A stretch of DNA of 64,000 nt from Hypomesus transpacificus (Eukaryota; Chordata; Actinopteri; Osmeriformes; Osmeridae), in assembly GCF_021917145.1 (NCBI RefSeq), contig NC_061071.1, positions 2,338,610 through 2,402,609 on the forward strand, written 5' to 3'. The position numbers were made by a program, and so were the translations under genes. Every line of letters starts with the position of its first letter. Positions within the stretch are counted from its first letter, which is position 1. Below the pieces are notes generated by a model, which made no database searches, had not been told where the DNA came from, and worked only from the letters and a program-made list of their open reading frames with translations. Below are positions 1-13,264 of this stretch, piece by piece.

Positions 1-139
1 TATGTCGTATGAGAGGAAAACTAATCCTGTAGACTGACAGGAGCTTAGTGGAGATGTGTTTGATGTGAGGAGATCCATCAGGATCCTGGCAGTAATCCAA
101 TCTGCCCAATAGTAGCAACGTTTCTCCAGATAACTCTGA

Positions 140-2485
<2,346 letters not shown>

Positions 2486-2951
2486 GTAATCAGCACCTCA
2501 CCACACACATACACAGCCATGTCAGCCATTTCACAGGATGAAATCAAAGTGAAGATTCTGACCATTTAAGTGACCTTTATTGGAACCAATAGGCCCTGCT
2601 AGTTTTTTTTTTTTTTTTACTATAACAAAACATTTTGTCCGTTGGTATTAGAATAAAAACACTCCTCTCAATAGGACTTCCCCTATTAACATTCAGCTAG
2701 GTAGCCTAACTAGTGACGTAGCTGAACTGTGAGGAAAAATGAGTAACTGAGTTTTTCATACTGAAAAGCAATCATGCAGCGAAAAAAAACTGAAGTAATC
2801 ATTGGGAATTAGATTGAGCCACTCCAACTTCACCAAAGCAAAGTGAGGCCTGATTCATCTTACTGTGCCAATGTCAGAAATCTCTTATTGCACTGTCAAT
2901 GGCTTTGGCTACAGAGTGGGGGTGGATGGTAAAAATAGCTATTTTTTTCAG

Positions 2952-3450
2952 CTTCCTATTCCGAGAGGCTGAAGTACCAACTTTGAACAATGTGCACTGA
3001 AGAACCTGGAGCATACTTCTTCACAGGGCCACTACCCAGGGAACTCCAGTATATCTAATGTTATTGTCATTTTGTACTCTAAATAGTAGAAATACAATTT
3101 CCAAAGTACATTATGTATAAAGATAATATGTCTAATTGGTATTGTATGAGTCAACAACTCCATTTCCTTTATCTTTAAAAAAATGAAACTGTAACTATTT
3201 TGGTCAACAAATATTTCACAAATGATGTGATATTGTGATATCGTAAATATTCTACTGTGTCTGTAGCATTAAATGAAGCAGACCAACATACATTTAGAAA
3301 CAGGATGACTCATTTATGAACCAATAGATCTTGTTTTATATTAACTTATTTGGTTGTGAGATTATATTGTGTATTGAAGTGTTGTATACAGTATGTCCTC
3401 CATATACTGTATGTTTATAATTTTTTAATAAAAGGGCAAGTGTGTTAAAA
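2952..3450 (+). other. candidate terminal exon and 3' UTR of the EGF-repeat gene
   Basis: A T-rich tract ending in CAG at 2942-2951 is followed by a short phase-0 reading frame (residues LPIPRG, stop at 2970-2972). This matches the phase-0 end of the previous EGF exon. An AATAAA lies at 3427-3432 in AT-rich sequence, a plausible polyadenylation signal. Inferred from splice phase and position only; no conserved protein sequence supports it. Confidence 0.4.
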
Positions 3451-3786
3451 TTCATAATTTTGTACAAGCCTTGATTCTAGTGTTTTGTACTCATGTAAGG
3501 CTTCGGACCTTCACCTTAGTGCTGTGTGCTTTGTTTTCGGCATCACTGCGTACTATATTATGGTAGTCTGCTGATCTTTTACTGTATTGGTTGGTTGGTT
3601 GGTTGGATGATGCAACCACTTGGGGATTAACCTTACATGTGTCACAAATGGTACAGTTTTAATGAGCTATTCCGCGAGTGCCACATGACTTTGACACAAG
3701 TCATTATTTTTCACAGAACTTCTTTTTCTTCTTCTTCCTTTTCCTGACTGTGCCCTTCTTCATAGTCTGTACCGGTAATTACATAA

Positions 3787-3972
3787 GTGGAGTCAGGTGG
3801 CTGAGCGGTTAGGGACTCGTCTCGGGCTAATAATCAGAAGGTTGCCGGATTGATTCACTGCCGTACCAAATGACGTTGTGTCCTTGGGCAAGGCACTCCA
3901 CCCTACTTGCCTCGGGGGAATCTTACTGTAAGTTGCTGTGGATAAGAGTGTCTGCTAAATGTAAATGTAAGT
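3787..3972 (+). repeat. tRNA-derived SINE (V-SINE-like)
   Basis: The head GGCTGAGCGGTTAGGG resembles the A-box half of a tRNA-Leu-type promoter. A central block GTCCTTGGGCAAGGCACTC and the tail TCTGCTAAATGTAAATGTAA follow. These are the head, conserved centre and short-repeat tail typical of fish V-SINE-type elements. A diverged second copy with the same head and centre lies at 9747-9912. The family assignment is from memory of such elements. Confidence 0.75.
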
Positions 3973-4011
3973 GGCCCTTGAACCATTCACGAATGGCTAA
4001 TGGAGAGGCTT

Positions 4012-5110
4012 GTTGTTCTTCAAGTTTCACAGTTTTATTCAGTTATTAACACTCAAAAAGCAAGGCATTGCAACATTTTTACAACCTTCATTTCATGTAC
4101 CAATCGCTCGACTCGACACAATTTGGCAACACTTAACACTGCCTTATCAGACTCTCACTTTCCTTCTTTACACTCTGATGTCAATTACACATCACCTTGT
4201 TGTCAAAACAGTAGACAATGTTCAGTTGTTGCACACATTTCTCAAGTAAAATCTCCAAGCATCAATCTACAATACAAACATTAAAATCTCTAAACATTCA
4301 GGTCAGTTGAGCAATTTGCAATCAGGATTGCAGCATAAAAGTACTTTGAGCCTCTGTCTTGTGGAACAATGGAGAACTTTGAAGAGATCGACAACCAGAG
4401 AAGGAGAGGGGTAAGAGTGAGAGGAGGAGGACAAGAAGAAGGGGGACAAGGAGAAGGTAGAAGAGCAGGAGGACAGAGAGGAGGAAGAGTAGGAGGAGGA
4501 AGAGGGAACACGGAGGAGGAGGAAAAGTAGGAGGAGGAGGACAAGGAGGAGAAGAAGAAGGAGGAGGAGAAAGAAGAACGGTCATCTCTAATGAGATTCG
4601 GGGCACTGTGGTAGACCATGTGCTCAACCATGGTTGGAGCATGAGGGAGGCTGGCCAGAGGGTCCAACAAAACTCAGCCGCTTCACAGCTGCATTAGAAC
4701 CTTCAGGATGGAGAACAGGTAGGAAATCTATTTGCCTTGTGTACTGTAATACTGTACATCAATAGAATACAGTGTGCTCACAGTATTTCTATTTTGCAGG
4801 ACTCAAAAAGAACCACACCGTGGAGGAAGAACACATACTTTCACAGCCGAACAGGAGACTGACATTGTAAATATTGTGAGAGCAACTCTGCCCTTCATTT
4901 TTGTGAAGGGGGAGGGTGTCATTTCAAAATGTGGCCGTGTGTACCAAATGAAAACACAAGTTCCATTTTGTGAACAGTTAAGAGATTTGATGGCACAGAG
5001 TCATCTTCCAAAGGGAGTGTCAGGTTGAGCATTTTGTGTGTGCAGTTTTGAGAAAGCCGTTATTGTTTTGAGAAACGTGTGTTAATAATTGTGAAAAACT
5101 GAAATGAACA
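4012..5110 (+). mobile_element. decayed DNA-transposon relic with helix-turn-helix transposase fragment
   Basis: A purine-rich stretch of GAG/GGA codons (about 4400-4575) is followed by sequence reading ISNEIRGTVVDHVLNHG and MREAGQRV (about 4581-4660). After frame breaks comes RTFRMENR, then a candidate GT-AG intron (about 4714-4799), then RGGRTHTFTAEQETDIVNIV up to about 4870. The order of basic N-terminus, HTH, RGGR linker and a second HTH resembles Tc1/IS630-type transposases of fish genomes. The DDE catalytic part is absent and several frames are broken, so it is dead. Weakly similar, inverted AT-rich ends near 4015 and 5110 (both containing a TTATTAACAC-like core) may be remnants of terminal repeats. 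No protein is expected. Confidence 0.45.
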
Positions 5111-6460
5111 TTTGGTTTACATCTCTAATGCTTTCAGTCCTTCTGTGACCGAGTCTGCCATCAGAGGGTCAAAGCATGACCCTGGACCCCAAATGGGGTT
5201 ACAATACTTTGCTCACTGATTCCACTGTGGTGGGTGTGGATGAGGGGCCAATTTTGAAAACGTTGACCTCCCCTGCATGTTGTTAAAATGATAACGTTTG
5301 CAATGTACTGCCATCTAGTGACGCAAGTGCCATCTAGTGACACCAGTGTAAACTACATTAGTGTAGCCTGGAAAATAATTAGGCACCAACAAATCAAATT
5401 TCAAATACAAATAAAATGAAAAGCTAAATTGTTGACATACTGACTTCTATGGTCAATGGAAATACCTGCTGAACCAGAAAGCAGTCATCAATAAATCCCA
5501 GATCGTAGTTAATACTTGGTCACGCTGTAGATGTGACATGCACAAACATGAGTTAAATTGGGCTCAGTGTGACCAGGCTCTGGCAGCCTCCAAAATGGGG
5601 AAACAGTCACAAAATAATCCAAATGTTACTCCTCCCCATGAAGGTGCCAGTAATGGATCTTGTGATAGTAATTACTCTGGGCAGAGCCCAGCAGTGTCCT
5701 ATCACCACACACCTGTCATCCTGCAAGTTAGACACACACTTACCTTTTACACATGCCTCTACCCCCACCCCAAGTCTTCCAGATCTTTCCACTAGATGAA
5801 ATCAGACAGTTATTGACTTGGGAGAGCTTTTTATGTGCAAATCACGAGTCAAAAAACATCATCTTTGTTTGCATGGTAGATAGATGATGATGATGCCAGA
5901 GCAGTACTGGGTGACCTTGGACCTGCACAGTAGAAATTTGGACCTAATGCAACCCAATCCATGTAAGGTGTTGTGGGCCTGTTATGAGGACGGCATAAAC
6001 TGAACAACACCTGTTGCCTTTATTGTACTATAGTTGTCAGATGGTAAGCAGCATATAGTTAGCTAGCTAATGTGTTGAGAGCCTATTTCTGTAACTTCAG
6101 TTACAAAATCTTTATTCTCAATGGTGATAATGAATGTCTAACTGCTGTAACCATTTTCCCAACTTTAGATCTTTCCTTCCACCTGCCGGTCTAACTGAGA
6201 AGGCCTTCTGTATGCTTCTGAGATTTTCTCTTCCAAATCTAATTATTTATACCATCCGTGAAACACCCTCTTGTCTACATATACTACAAGAGAACGCATT
6301 TAACTGAAATTATGTCAATAGCATATATTGCATAATTCCATATTGACATTGAAAATGGAGGGGGACCTTGTTTACCTGCGCTGCAAGGGGCCATGTGCCT
6401 GCTCTCCTCCAGCCAGAGCCTCAGCACTGTGGACTGTAAAAAAGTCTGTAGAGGGAGGGG
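5111..6460. other. intergenic, no gene recognised
   Basis: AT-rich sequence between the transposon relic and the bHLH promoter. The open frames are short and unlike known proteins. The right end may hold proximal regulatory sequence of the bHLH gene. Confidence 0.6.
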
Positions 6461-6472
6461 ATATATATAAAC
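6461..6472 (+). promoter_or_regulatory. TATA box of the bHLH gene
   Basis: ATATATATAAAC lies after a G-rich tract and 116 bp upstream of the first in-frame ATG (6588). This predicts transcription starting near 6490-6500. There is no direct evidence of the start site. Confidence 0.6.
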
Positions 6473-6587
6473 CTCGAGCCTCTGAAGACCACGACAGCGA
6501 CAGGTGGCTCCTAGGCTCCACCTGTCTTCCTTTTTCCAGAGGCTGCATGGTGGTGGCCCAGAAAGGATCCGTCATTCAAGAAATGGC

Positions 6588-7411
6588 ATGCTGTTCTGCC
6601 AAGGGGACGGAGTGGACCCCCCGTCACCGGATCGGAGGCAGCTGGTACCAGGTGCTATTTTCACTCTGCATAAAGTGATGGGCAGCCACAATCCCTTCCA
6701 TGGAACAGTCCGAGTCCACAGTCACCCCTGGTCCACCATGAAGTCCACAGGGAGCGACAAGGGCACCCAGCCCGATGGCTTCCCGTCCGACCTGGATGAG
6801 ATGGACAGCGGCAGTGAGAGCTCCGACAACAAGTCCACGGGCGGAGGCTGCAGCCCGCGTAGGGGCAGCGAGGGGCCCAGGCAGAGAGGAGGCAGGCGGC
6901 TGACCGGCATCAGCAAACAGAGGCAGGCAGCCAACGCGCGGGAGAGAGACCGGACACACAGCGTAAACACTGCCTTCACGGCACTGCGCACCCTCATTCC
7001 CACAGAACCCGCAGATAGGAAGCTGTCCAAGATTGAGACGCTACGCTTGGCGTCCAGCTACATCTCCCACCTGGCTAACGTGCTGCTGCTGGGGGAGGAC
7101 TGTCTGGATGGGCAGCCTTGCCTCAGGTACCAGAGCATCCTCCAGAACAGCACCAACATCAGCAATCCCTCGCTAAGGCCCATATGCACTTTCTGTCTCG
7201 GTAATCAGAGGAAACTGGTGAGTTCTCGACTCTATTCTTCGAGTGGCTGTTGTGACATTGTTTCATAATAGACAACAAAATGTACTACAATATATATGTT
7301 TTTTTTACATTTGTAATAAAGAGTAGGCCAATCAAATTCAGTTGTCTGTGGTTGTTTACCATTTCTCTGCCTTCACAGCTCAGAGATGGAGACAAGCGTG
7401 CGACTGTCTGA
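6588..7411 (+). CDS. bHLH transcription factor of the scleraxis/paraxis (SCX/TCF15) family
   Basis: Two coding exons, 6588-7217 (donor GTGAGT) and 7379-7411, encode about 220 aa. An acidic serine-rich stretch ([14 protein letters not shown]) precedes the basic region ANARERDRT, helix 1 [17 protein letters not shown], the loop and helix 2 [18 protein letters not shown]. The family tail motif [12 protein letters not shown] closes exon 1, where SCX and TCF15 genes also carry an intron. Exon 2 adds [10 protein letters not shown], resembling the scleraxis C-terminus. These factors dimerise with E proteins, bind E-boxes and control somite, tendon or skeletal mesoderm genes. The residues mix the two subfamilies: ANVLLLGE is paraxis-like, EPADRK and YISHL are scleraxis-like, so the paralogue is not assigned. 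The start is uncertain: ATG 6588 is the first in-frame ATG after the TATA box, ATG 6678 is the alternative, and the N-terminus does not match the family's usual one. An out-of-frame ATG at 6547 could act as an upstream ORF. Confidence 0.85.
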
Positions 7412-8390
7412 CGTGGGCTCAAACTGTCAAGGACGCAAGCATGCACACTAATGTTTACATGTAAAGAAATCTAGAACTGAAATAGAAAACATAAGATGAA
7501 ACTTTGTATATATTTGAAAGTTTTTAGGATAATAACACTGAAATGCACTTTCCGTTCCCTACGTGTACGTATTATCCCGTGTTTTGGTGTAATGTAACTT
7601 GAGCACATCTCTTAAGTTGCACCTGACATGCAGCTATTTTTGTTACAGCCCCACTGCTCCTAAAAAACATCCCTGGCACCACCCACCCCGTCACATGACG
7701 GTAACAGTAGCCTGGTGGTCGTCTTGTACAGACAGACTCTTAGAATCTGATGCCAACTTCATCGTCACTATCTTAAAAGGATTCTTTGAGGTCTGATGGT
7801 GATCCTAATATGGCAATAATGATTAGCTTGAATACATAATGTGTTCATTTAAACAATCTAGCCACACAGTCCCTTTCGGCATTATACAAAGTGTGATTGA
7901 TCATGCTATTGTAATGAAACTGATGGACTCATAAACACACTTGGTGGAAGACATCAGTTGTAAACCGTGATTTGGGGTGTTATACAGTATGTTGATAAAT
8001 GTTTACTAGCATCCATTGCACAATTCTTTTCACATTTCACTTTTTTTGTGCAACTTTGTTCCTTTCAATGATTTGATAAACAGCACTGTATGGCTCAGGT
8101 AGATTACCTGAGATTGTGATATGGTTTTCCAGGAAAATATTGTACCTACCCTGGAATTGTTACCTCAAAGACCCCTGAATGTATTTCATACAACTGGACT
8201 GTATAGGCCTACCTCTCAATCTATTATTTTTAACATTGTATTAAACTACAGTACTTGAATACCTCATGTCCACAATGAAAATTGTCATTTGTACATAGCA
8301 AAATCTGCTTGAGAGAAATGTATTTTTGTACAGTAAAAATACTTAAGTGTATTATTTAATTTGTCAATAAACTGTCAAATTAGTTTCCTG
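7412..8390 (+). other. probable 3' UTR of the bHLH gene
   Basis: AT-rich non-coding sequence follows the stop codon. An AATAAA lies at 8366-8371 just before a TG-rich stretch, a credible polyadenylation site. An earlier AATAAA-like string near 7315 falls in the intron. UTR extent is inferred. Confidence 0.5.
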
Positions 8391-8589
8391 TTGCATTATG
8401 CTTTGGGCAACTCAATTCACACATATATAATGAACTAAGAAGCAAATCAAGGAATTTGCTTTACAGCATCTTTAAGACATTACAATTGAAATTTAAGTTT
8501 CATTCGCTGTGAAAAACTACAGTAAAACGTGATTCATAACCTAGACAGACACAAAACAGAACTTAGTCAGACTGTACCCTAAATAACTT

Positions 8590-9250
8590 TGATAATCTTT
8601 ATTCCGTAAAAAAAGTCCATTGTTTCACCATGTTAAAGAAACAAATTTGAATCAAATGAGCTGGCAAGGTTTCTTTAAGAGTCAACTGGGACGGGGAGGG
8701 TCTAATAGGGGGACACTGCACAGCATCCTCTGATCACCCTACTTTGCTTCAGACTGATCCAGAGGGCAAAGAGTGATTTCTGGCTGGAGCTTGAGTGGAG
8801 CAAATTCCTTTGGCAAAAAGGCAATTATCATCTTAGCTTGCCTTACAGTCACATAGCAAAAAGGCATACTCCAATAGGATGATCTTTTATCTTTACATAA
8901 CGGAAGAAAAACTGTCAACAGCAAAGAGAATCTCACATGGAATGCGAATTTTAAATAAAGGCGGCATAATTGCACTCGATACCAAGGGGTTTGTCTGCTT
9001 TACGTACAGGCTGACAATTAATGATTGAGGCTTATTTCACAATTGGTGCACTGCTAGTGTACGACCTTTAGACAAAAGTAGATAAGAAGTCATTTGTTCA
9101 CTACAGCCCTTCATATACATCCAAATTGTTGAGGGGGCAAAAAAAAAGAGGTAGAATGGGGGGGGGGGAGAGACGAACACTTGACAAAAGACTTGTACGG
9201 CTCTGGCTGCTACTTGGTGGTTTAAGATGGACGTCTGGGGCTGCAGAGCT
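8590..9250 (-). other. 3' UTR and polyadenylation signal of bzw1
   Basis: Sequence downstream of the bzw1 stop on the minus strand. A minus-strand AATAAA (TTTATT at 8598-8603) is the best polyadenylation signal. The ends of the bHLH and bzw1 transcripts would be roughly 200 bp apart and convergent. No coding potential seen. Confidence 0.55.
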
Positions 9251-11836
9251 CTAGTCTGCTTCCTCCTCGTCAGACTCGGACTCTGGAAGAAAAAACACAA
9301 TACTGTGATGACTAAAGTGGCCTAGCGTCTTTGACATGCCATGGGACGTAAGAAAGGTTTTAAAAGTGAGCACTGTTCCTGAAAACCACATTACCTTCCT
9401 CTGCGTTCTTCAGCCACTCCACAAACTTCTTCATCTGCTCCAGGAACACGCTTTTCCCTTTAGCCACGTGGGCCTCCGTGTACCACTTCAAAATGGCCTC
9501 TTCACTCAAGACGTCGGCTGGAAGGAGGGAAAAGGAAAAAGGTTAAAGAGTGACAAAGCTGAGGTTGGGGCTGCAAACGGTGAACAGGAGATCTCAACAC
9601 ACACACCTTTGTAGAGGAGGACCACGATCTTCTGGAAGGCTTTCATGAAGTGGATGTTGTCATAGCAGTACTCCTGGATCTTGAGCATCAGGGTGATCTC
9701 AGACAGGCCCTGGGAGGTGAAGGTCTTCAGGAGGGGGCTGTATTGCTGGAGTTAGATGGCTGAGCGGTTAGGGATTCGGGCTATTACTCATGTTGCCGGT
9801 TTTATTCCCAGCCGTGCAAAAAAAGACCCCGTGTGCTTGGGCAAGGCACTTCCCACTCCTTGCCTCAGGAAGAATGTCCCTGTACTTACTGTAAGTCGCA
9901 GTTCATGCGGCTGTTGAAAAGAAAACGGTGTCACATACCTTCAAGTGTTTGATGGCTTGTTCTGTGACCAGTTCTTCCTTCTTGTTCCACTCCACACAGC
10001 TCATCACGCTGGTCCAGATGATGCCAATCATGGTTTGCTCAGAGATGTTGGTCTTCTTCATCTCATCTTTGACATACGCAATGATCTAAACATTGGCAGA
10101 CACACACACACACACACACACAAAAAAAAAAAAAGAATCTTTAGTCAACTTGCTCAAGCAAACCCCTTGACTTACACTTTGAATGCTGGTCAGCGTCCTC
10201 ACGTCTTTAAGCGGTTCCCCTCGTGACATCAGCTCCTGGAGCTCTTTTTGCAGCTCCTTACGGGCCCCGATAGACTGCTGGTTCCGGGCAAAATCAGCCA
10301 GCTCCTTCAACCCTTCATCAGTGAAATACTTTGAAAAATGTTCGCAGCTTCTTTTGTTGGCCGGGAAGAGTTCCTGAAATACGAGAATGTGCAGATTGGA
10401 TATGTTCATGGACAAGTACTCCCAACATTTGAATTACATTGGAACAAAAACACCAGTGAACAACATGTTTACCATCAGCCTGTTATCCATGCCCACTTTG
10501 CGGAGACTGCCAGCAACAGAGTTGATGTCCTTTTCATGAATCCAGGACTTGAACAGTTTCACAGCAAAGGCTGCAGATACACCTGAAAAAAAAATGAAAT
10601 TCAACCACAATGAGCTAAAACCATATACACCTTGTAGTTTACAATTTGCAGTACCAATGTTTTCTGTGTTTGACTCACCCTCTTTGACAAGATTCTCATT
10701 GTAGAGACTGTTCAAGATGGAAGCCGATATGTTCCCATTGGCCAAAAGGATGCCAGCCAGCATGGCAAGCTTGTTGCGTTCCGACTCAGTGAAACCTTTC
10801 AAAAACAGCAGCAACTGAGGAAGGAGGGATTTCATTTATTATTTTACATTTTTGTCTCAACAAAACTCTGACACTAGAATGATCGTCGTAAATAAATACA
10901 AGTTATAAAAGCCAAGTTCAATTACATAAACAACTGGCTCAGCAAGTACAAACATGTCTCACTTTGCCTCATGCAATACAATTCTAGTCAATTCCACTCA
11001 CCTTCTTGATCTCCTCTTCGAACCCTTTCTCCAGGTACTTGTAACGCCTGATCAGCTTGTTAAAAACCTGCAAACACATTAAGAAATGTCGTGACTCGGC
11101 TCAATCAAGTAACAATATATTAACCCCAAGACTAATGTATCATGGACAAGTCAAAGAAAATGTTAATATACCATTTAGAGGACTGTGTTTAGCGTTTCTT
11201 ACCTGAGCATATGCTTGCATTGTCTCAAGGTCCTCTTGTGCCGTGAAAAGGCAGAACTCTGTGCGGGTCATGTCATCAGACAGAGTTCCACCTGGGGCTG
11301 CAGGTGTTGAAGAACAATAGATGGTTAATGTTGGTTTGACAATTGTGTAACAGTCTATCTGGATGTCCACCTTACTTACCCAGCATTCCGCCAGCCACCA
11401 GGATGTCAAACAGGGTCTCAGCATACCGGCGGTAGTCAAGTTTAGCTCCAGAAGCATCAAGGAATTTTGCGACAGCTTCCAAATCAGTGCCAGTTTGATT
11501 CAAGCCTTGTACGATACTTTCTTGAAACTGAGTAGGGTCAAATCTCTCCTTTTCATCTGATTAAGGGAAATAATAATTCACTTATTTTCAACGTCAAATG
11601 CATTAAAAGTTGCCCAAAAGAGCCCCAGTGTTCTTATCAACAGTGGTCAAAAACAAATGACAGTTTCAAAATGTACATTTTACATGAGTAGTGTAGTTAA
11701 GAATTATAGATTGGTTCATTTTTAGATCCACTACAAGCTTGTATGTGTTAATAAGCTTGCTTGTAAGCCTACCTCTTTTCCTCGTTTTGAAACGCTGGCC
11801 GGTTAGCGTTGGCTTTTGCTGCTTTTGATTATTCAT
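9251..11836 (-). CDS. bzw1: basic leucine zipper and W2 domain-containing protein 1 (eIF5-mimic protein)
   Basis: Eleven coding exons in transcript order: 11836-11773, 11556-11380, 11297-11203, 11067-11002, 10814-10679, 10582-10473, 10373-10203, 10085-9939, 9745-9607, 9517-9395, 9282-9251. They sum to 1260 nt (419 aa), the usual vertebrate BZW1 length, with phases agreeing at every junction. The protein starts [20 protein letters not shown] and contains [50 protein letters not shown] and the W2 core [19 protein letters not shown]. It ends in an acidic tail ([12 protein letters not shown]). The N-terminal helical repeats and C-terminal W2 domain resemble eIF5; the family binds eIF2 and eIF3 and competes with eIF5 to tune start-codon choice. 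The MNNQKQQ start and [11 protein letters not shown] favour BZW1 over BZW2. AOX adjacency matches human 2q33. Confidence 0.97.
9747..9912 (+). repeat. SINE filling a bzw1 intron
   Basis: The head GATGGCTGAGCGGTTAGGG and centre GCTTGGGCAAGGCACTTCC match the element at 3787-3972, with more decay and a shortened 3' part. It lies antisense to bzw1 inside the 193-bp intron 9746-9938. Its head begins within a few bases of the splice acceptor of the exon ending at 9745. Confidence 0.7.
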
Positions 11837-12561
11837 AAAAGACACCCTGCGAAAGAAAAGTCAAAATTAAGGATTAAAAAAAGTAGATTTGTTAACCAGT
11901 TGAGCTATCCCATTAAATTAACTAATAGGCTGTGACAACTAAGACAGACTACACAGGTGGACAGGCTAAGTTTGGAAACGTGTTCAAATCAGCTAGCTCG
12001 CTACTGTACTGTAGCCAACTCGCGATTGACAACTAGCCTAGGCTAAGCGTACTTGAAACCACGACCAACCCAGTTAGTATAAGTGGTCACATATGGTTAT
12101 ACCGTATAAAATCAGTTAGTTAACGTAAGATTAATTGGATAGCTAAAGTTGCCGTAACTAGCTAGTGAGTTAGCCTTGAAATGTGTTCTGCACATGACAA
12201 GCTCAGGCCCCAACCATGCGATGGCGGAGAAGGCCCTGTCTTGATGTGTACGCTGTTCCAACAAACTGCTAGTCAAAACCACACTGACAAAGCACACAAG
12301 GTGGCAACATGAACATGCAGCTAAAGCAAGCTTTCTAGTCTGGTGCTAGCGTTCGCTGGCTTAGCTGGTTGGCAGAGCTAGTGTAGCTACGCTAGCTAGT
12401 TAGCTTGGGTCGTGTTAATGTTGTCCAGCTAACTAGCCATCGAGCCGACCGGCTACTAGCAAATGCAATAGACAAAAAGTCTACAACAATATTAGAACCG
12501 CTTAGATCCACAAATCAACCGATAATTGTATCAGCCTGATAAGTGTTAGAAAATGACCTAC

Positions 12562-12650
12562 CGAAATTAATTCAGATAAAAAACGGTTAAGGAACTAGGG
12601 AATTTTATTGAACGGTTTCAATCCTCCTCCACTAAACAAAAAGACCCAAC
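12562..12650 (-). other. candidate non-coding first exon of bzw1
   Basis: On the minus strand a donor-like CG|GTAGGT lies at the left edge (12562). The coding exon's acceptor (TTTCTTTCGCAG before GGTGTC) shows that an upstream 5' UTR exon must exist. The right boundary, the transcription start, is a guess. No TATA box is seen. Confidence 0.4.
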
Positions 12651-13264
12651 CCTCGAGAACCGATTGAGCACTTTTACTTCCACGCATGCGTGTTAAAAGC
12701 TGTGCAAGTGTGGTAAAATAGTTAGAATGTGTAGGCAAATGTATGTTGAAGGACATTTTATTCTGGCTACGTTACGTAAAAGATGCACATGTTTAGTATT
12801 TACTTGACATTATTTCGTATTGAGAATTTTTCGGGTTTTATATGTTTTTCACTACCTGAGCTGGACTAGCGTCTTAATATCAAATCACTTGGTTCTAATT
12901 AATTACCCCCCTTCGCTAGTGCACAAACCGTCGCATCTGAACGTCAAAATAAATTGTTACAGTTTAATTAATGGATATAGGATAACACATAATAAGTGTG
13001 AATTGATAAATTGCTTAATATGTTATATAAAGCGTACCAGATTCGAAGGGACAAGCATTCTATCTCCAAACACCATATGAAAGTTATAATTTAGGGACAA
13101 GATGCTGTCCCACAAGCGCACTAAATTCAATGTGTGAAATTGATTAAAAAGGTGAAGTCATGTGCTGTGCTGTCTTAACACGTGCCCACCCCAAAGATGT
13201 AGTATTTAAGTGCAGATATGCTGTTTCAAGTGGTGGAGGTGAGTGGGAAGTGATTTTCTCAATT
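12651..13264. promoter_or_regulatory. divergent promoter interval between bzw1 and aldehyde oxidase A
   Basis: About 0.6 kb separates the likely bzw1 start from the copy A start codon. It contains CACGTG (13179-13184) and a TATA-like TATTTAAG (13203-13210) placed correctly for copy A. Nothing coding is recognised. Confidence 0.45.

Noticed and set aside
4290-4670. Minus-strand Ser/Pro-rich frame of 126 codons
   Set aside because: It is the complement of the purine-rich tract of the transposon relic.
10099-10135. (AC)n plus A-run near a bzw1 exon as a regulatory element
   Set aside because: An ordinary intronic microsatellite; it does not touch the splice sites closely enough to argue for a role.
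9251-11836. BZW2 rather than BZW1
   Set aside because: The MNNQKQQ start, [23 protein letters not shown] and 419-aa length match BZW1 better.
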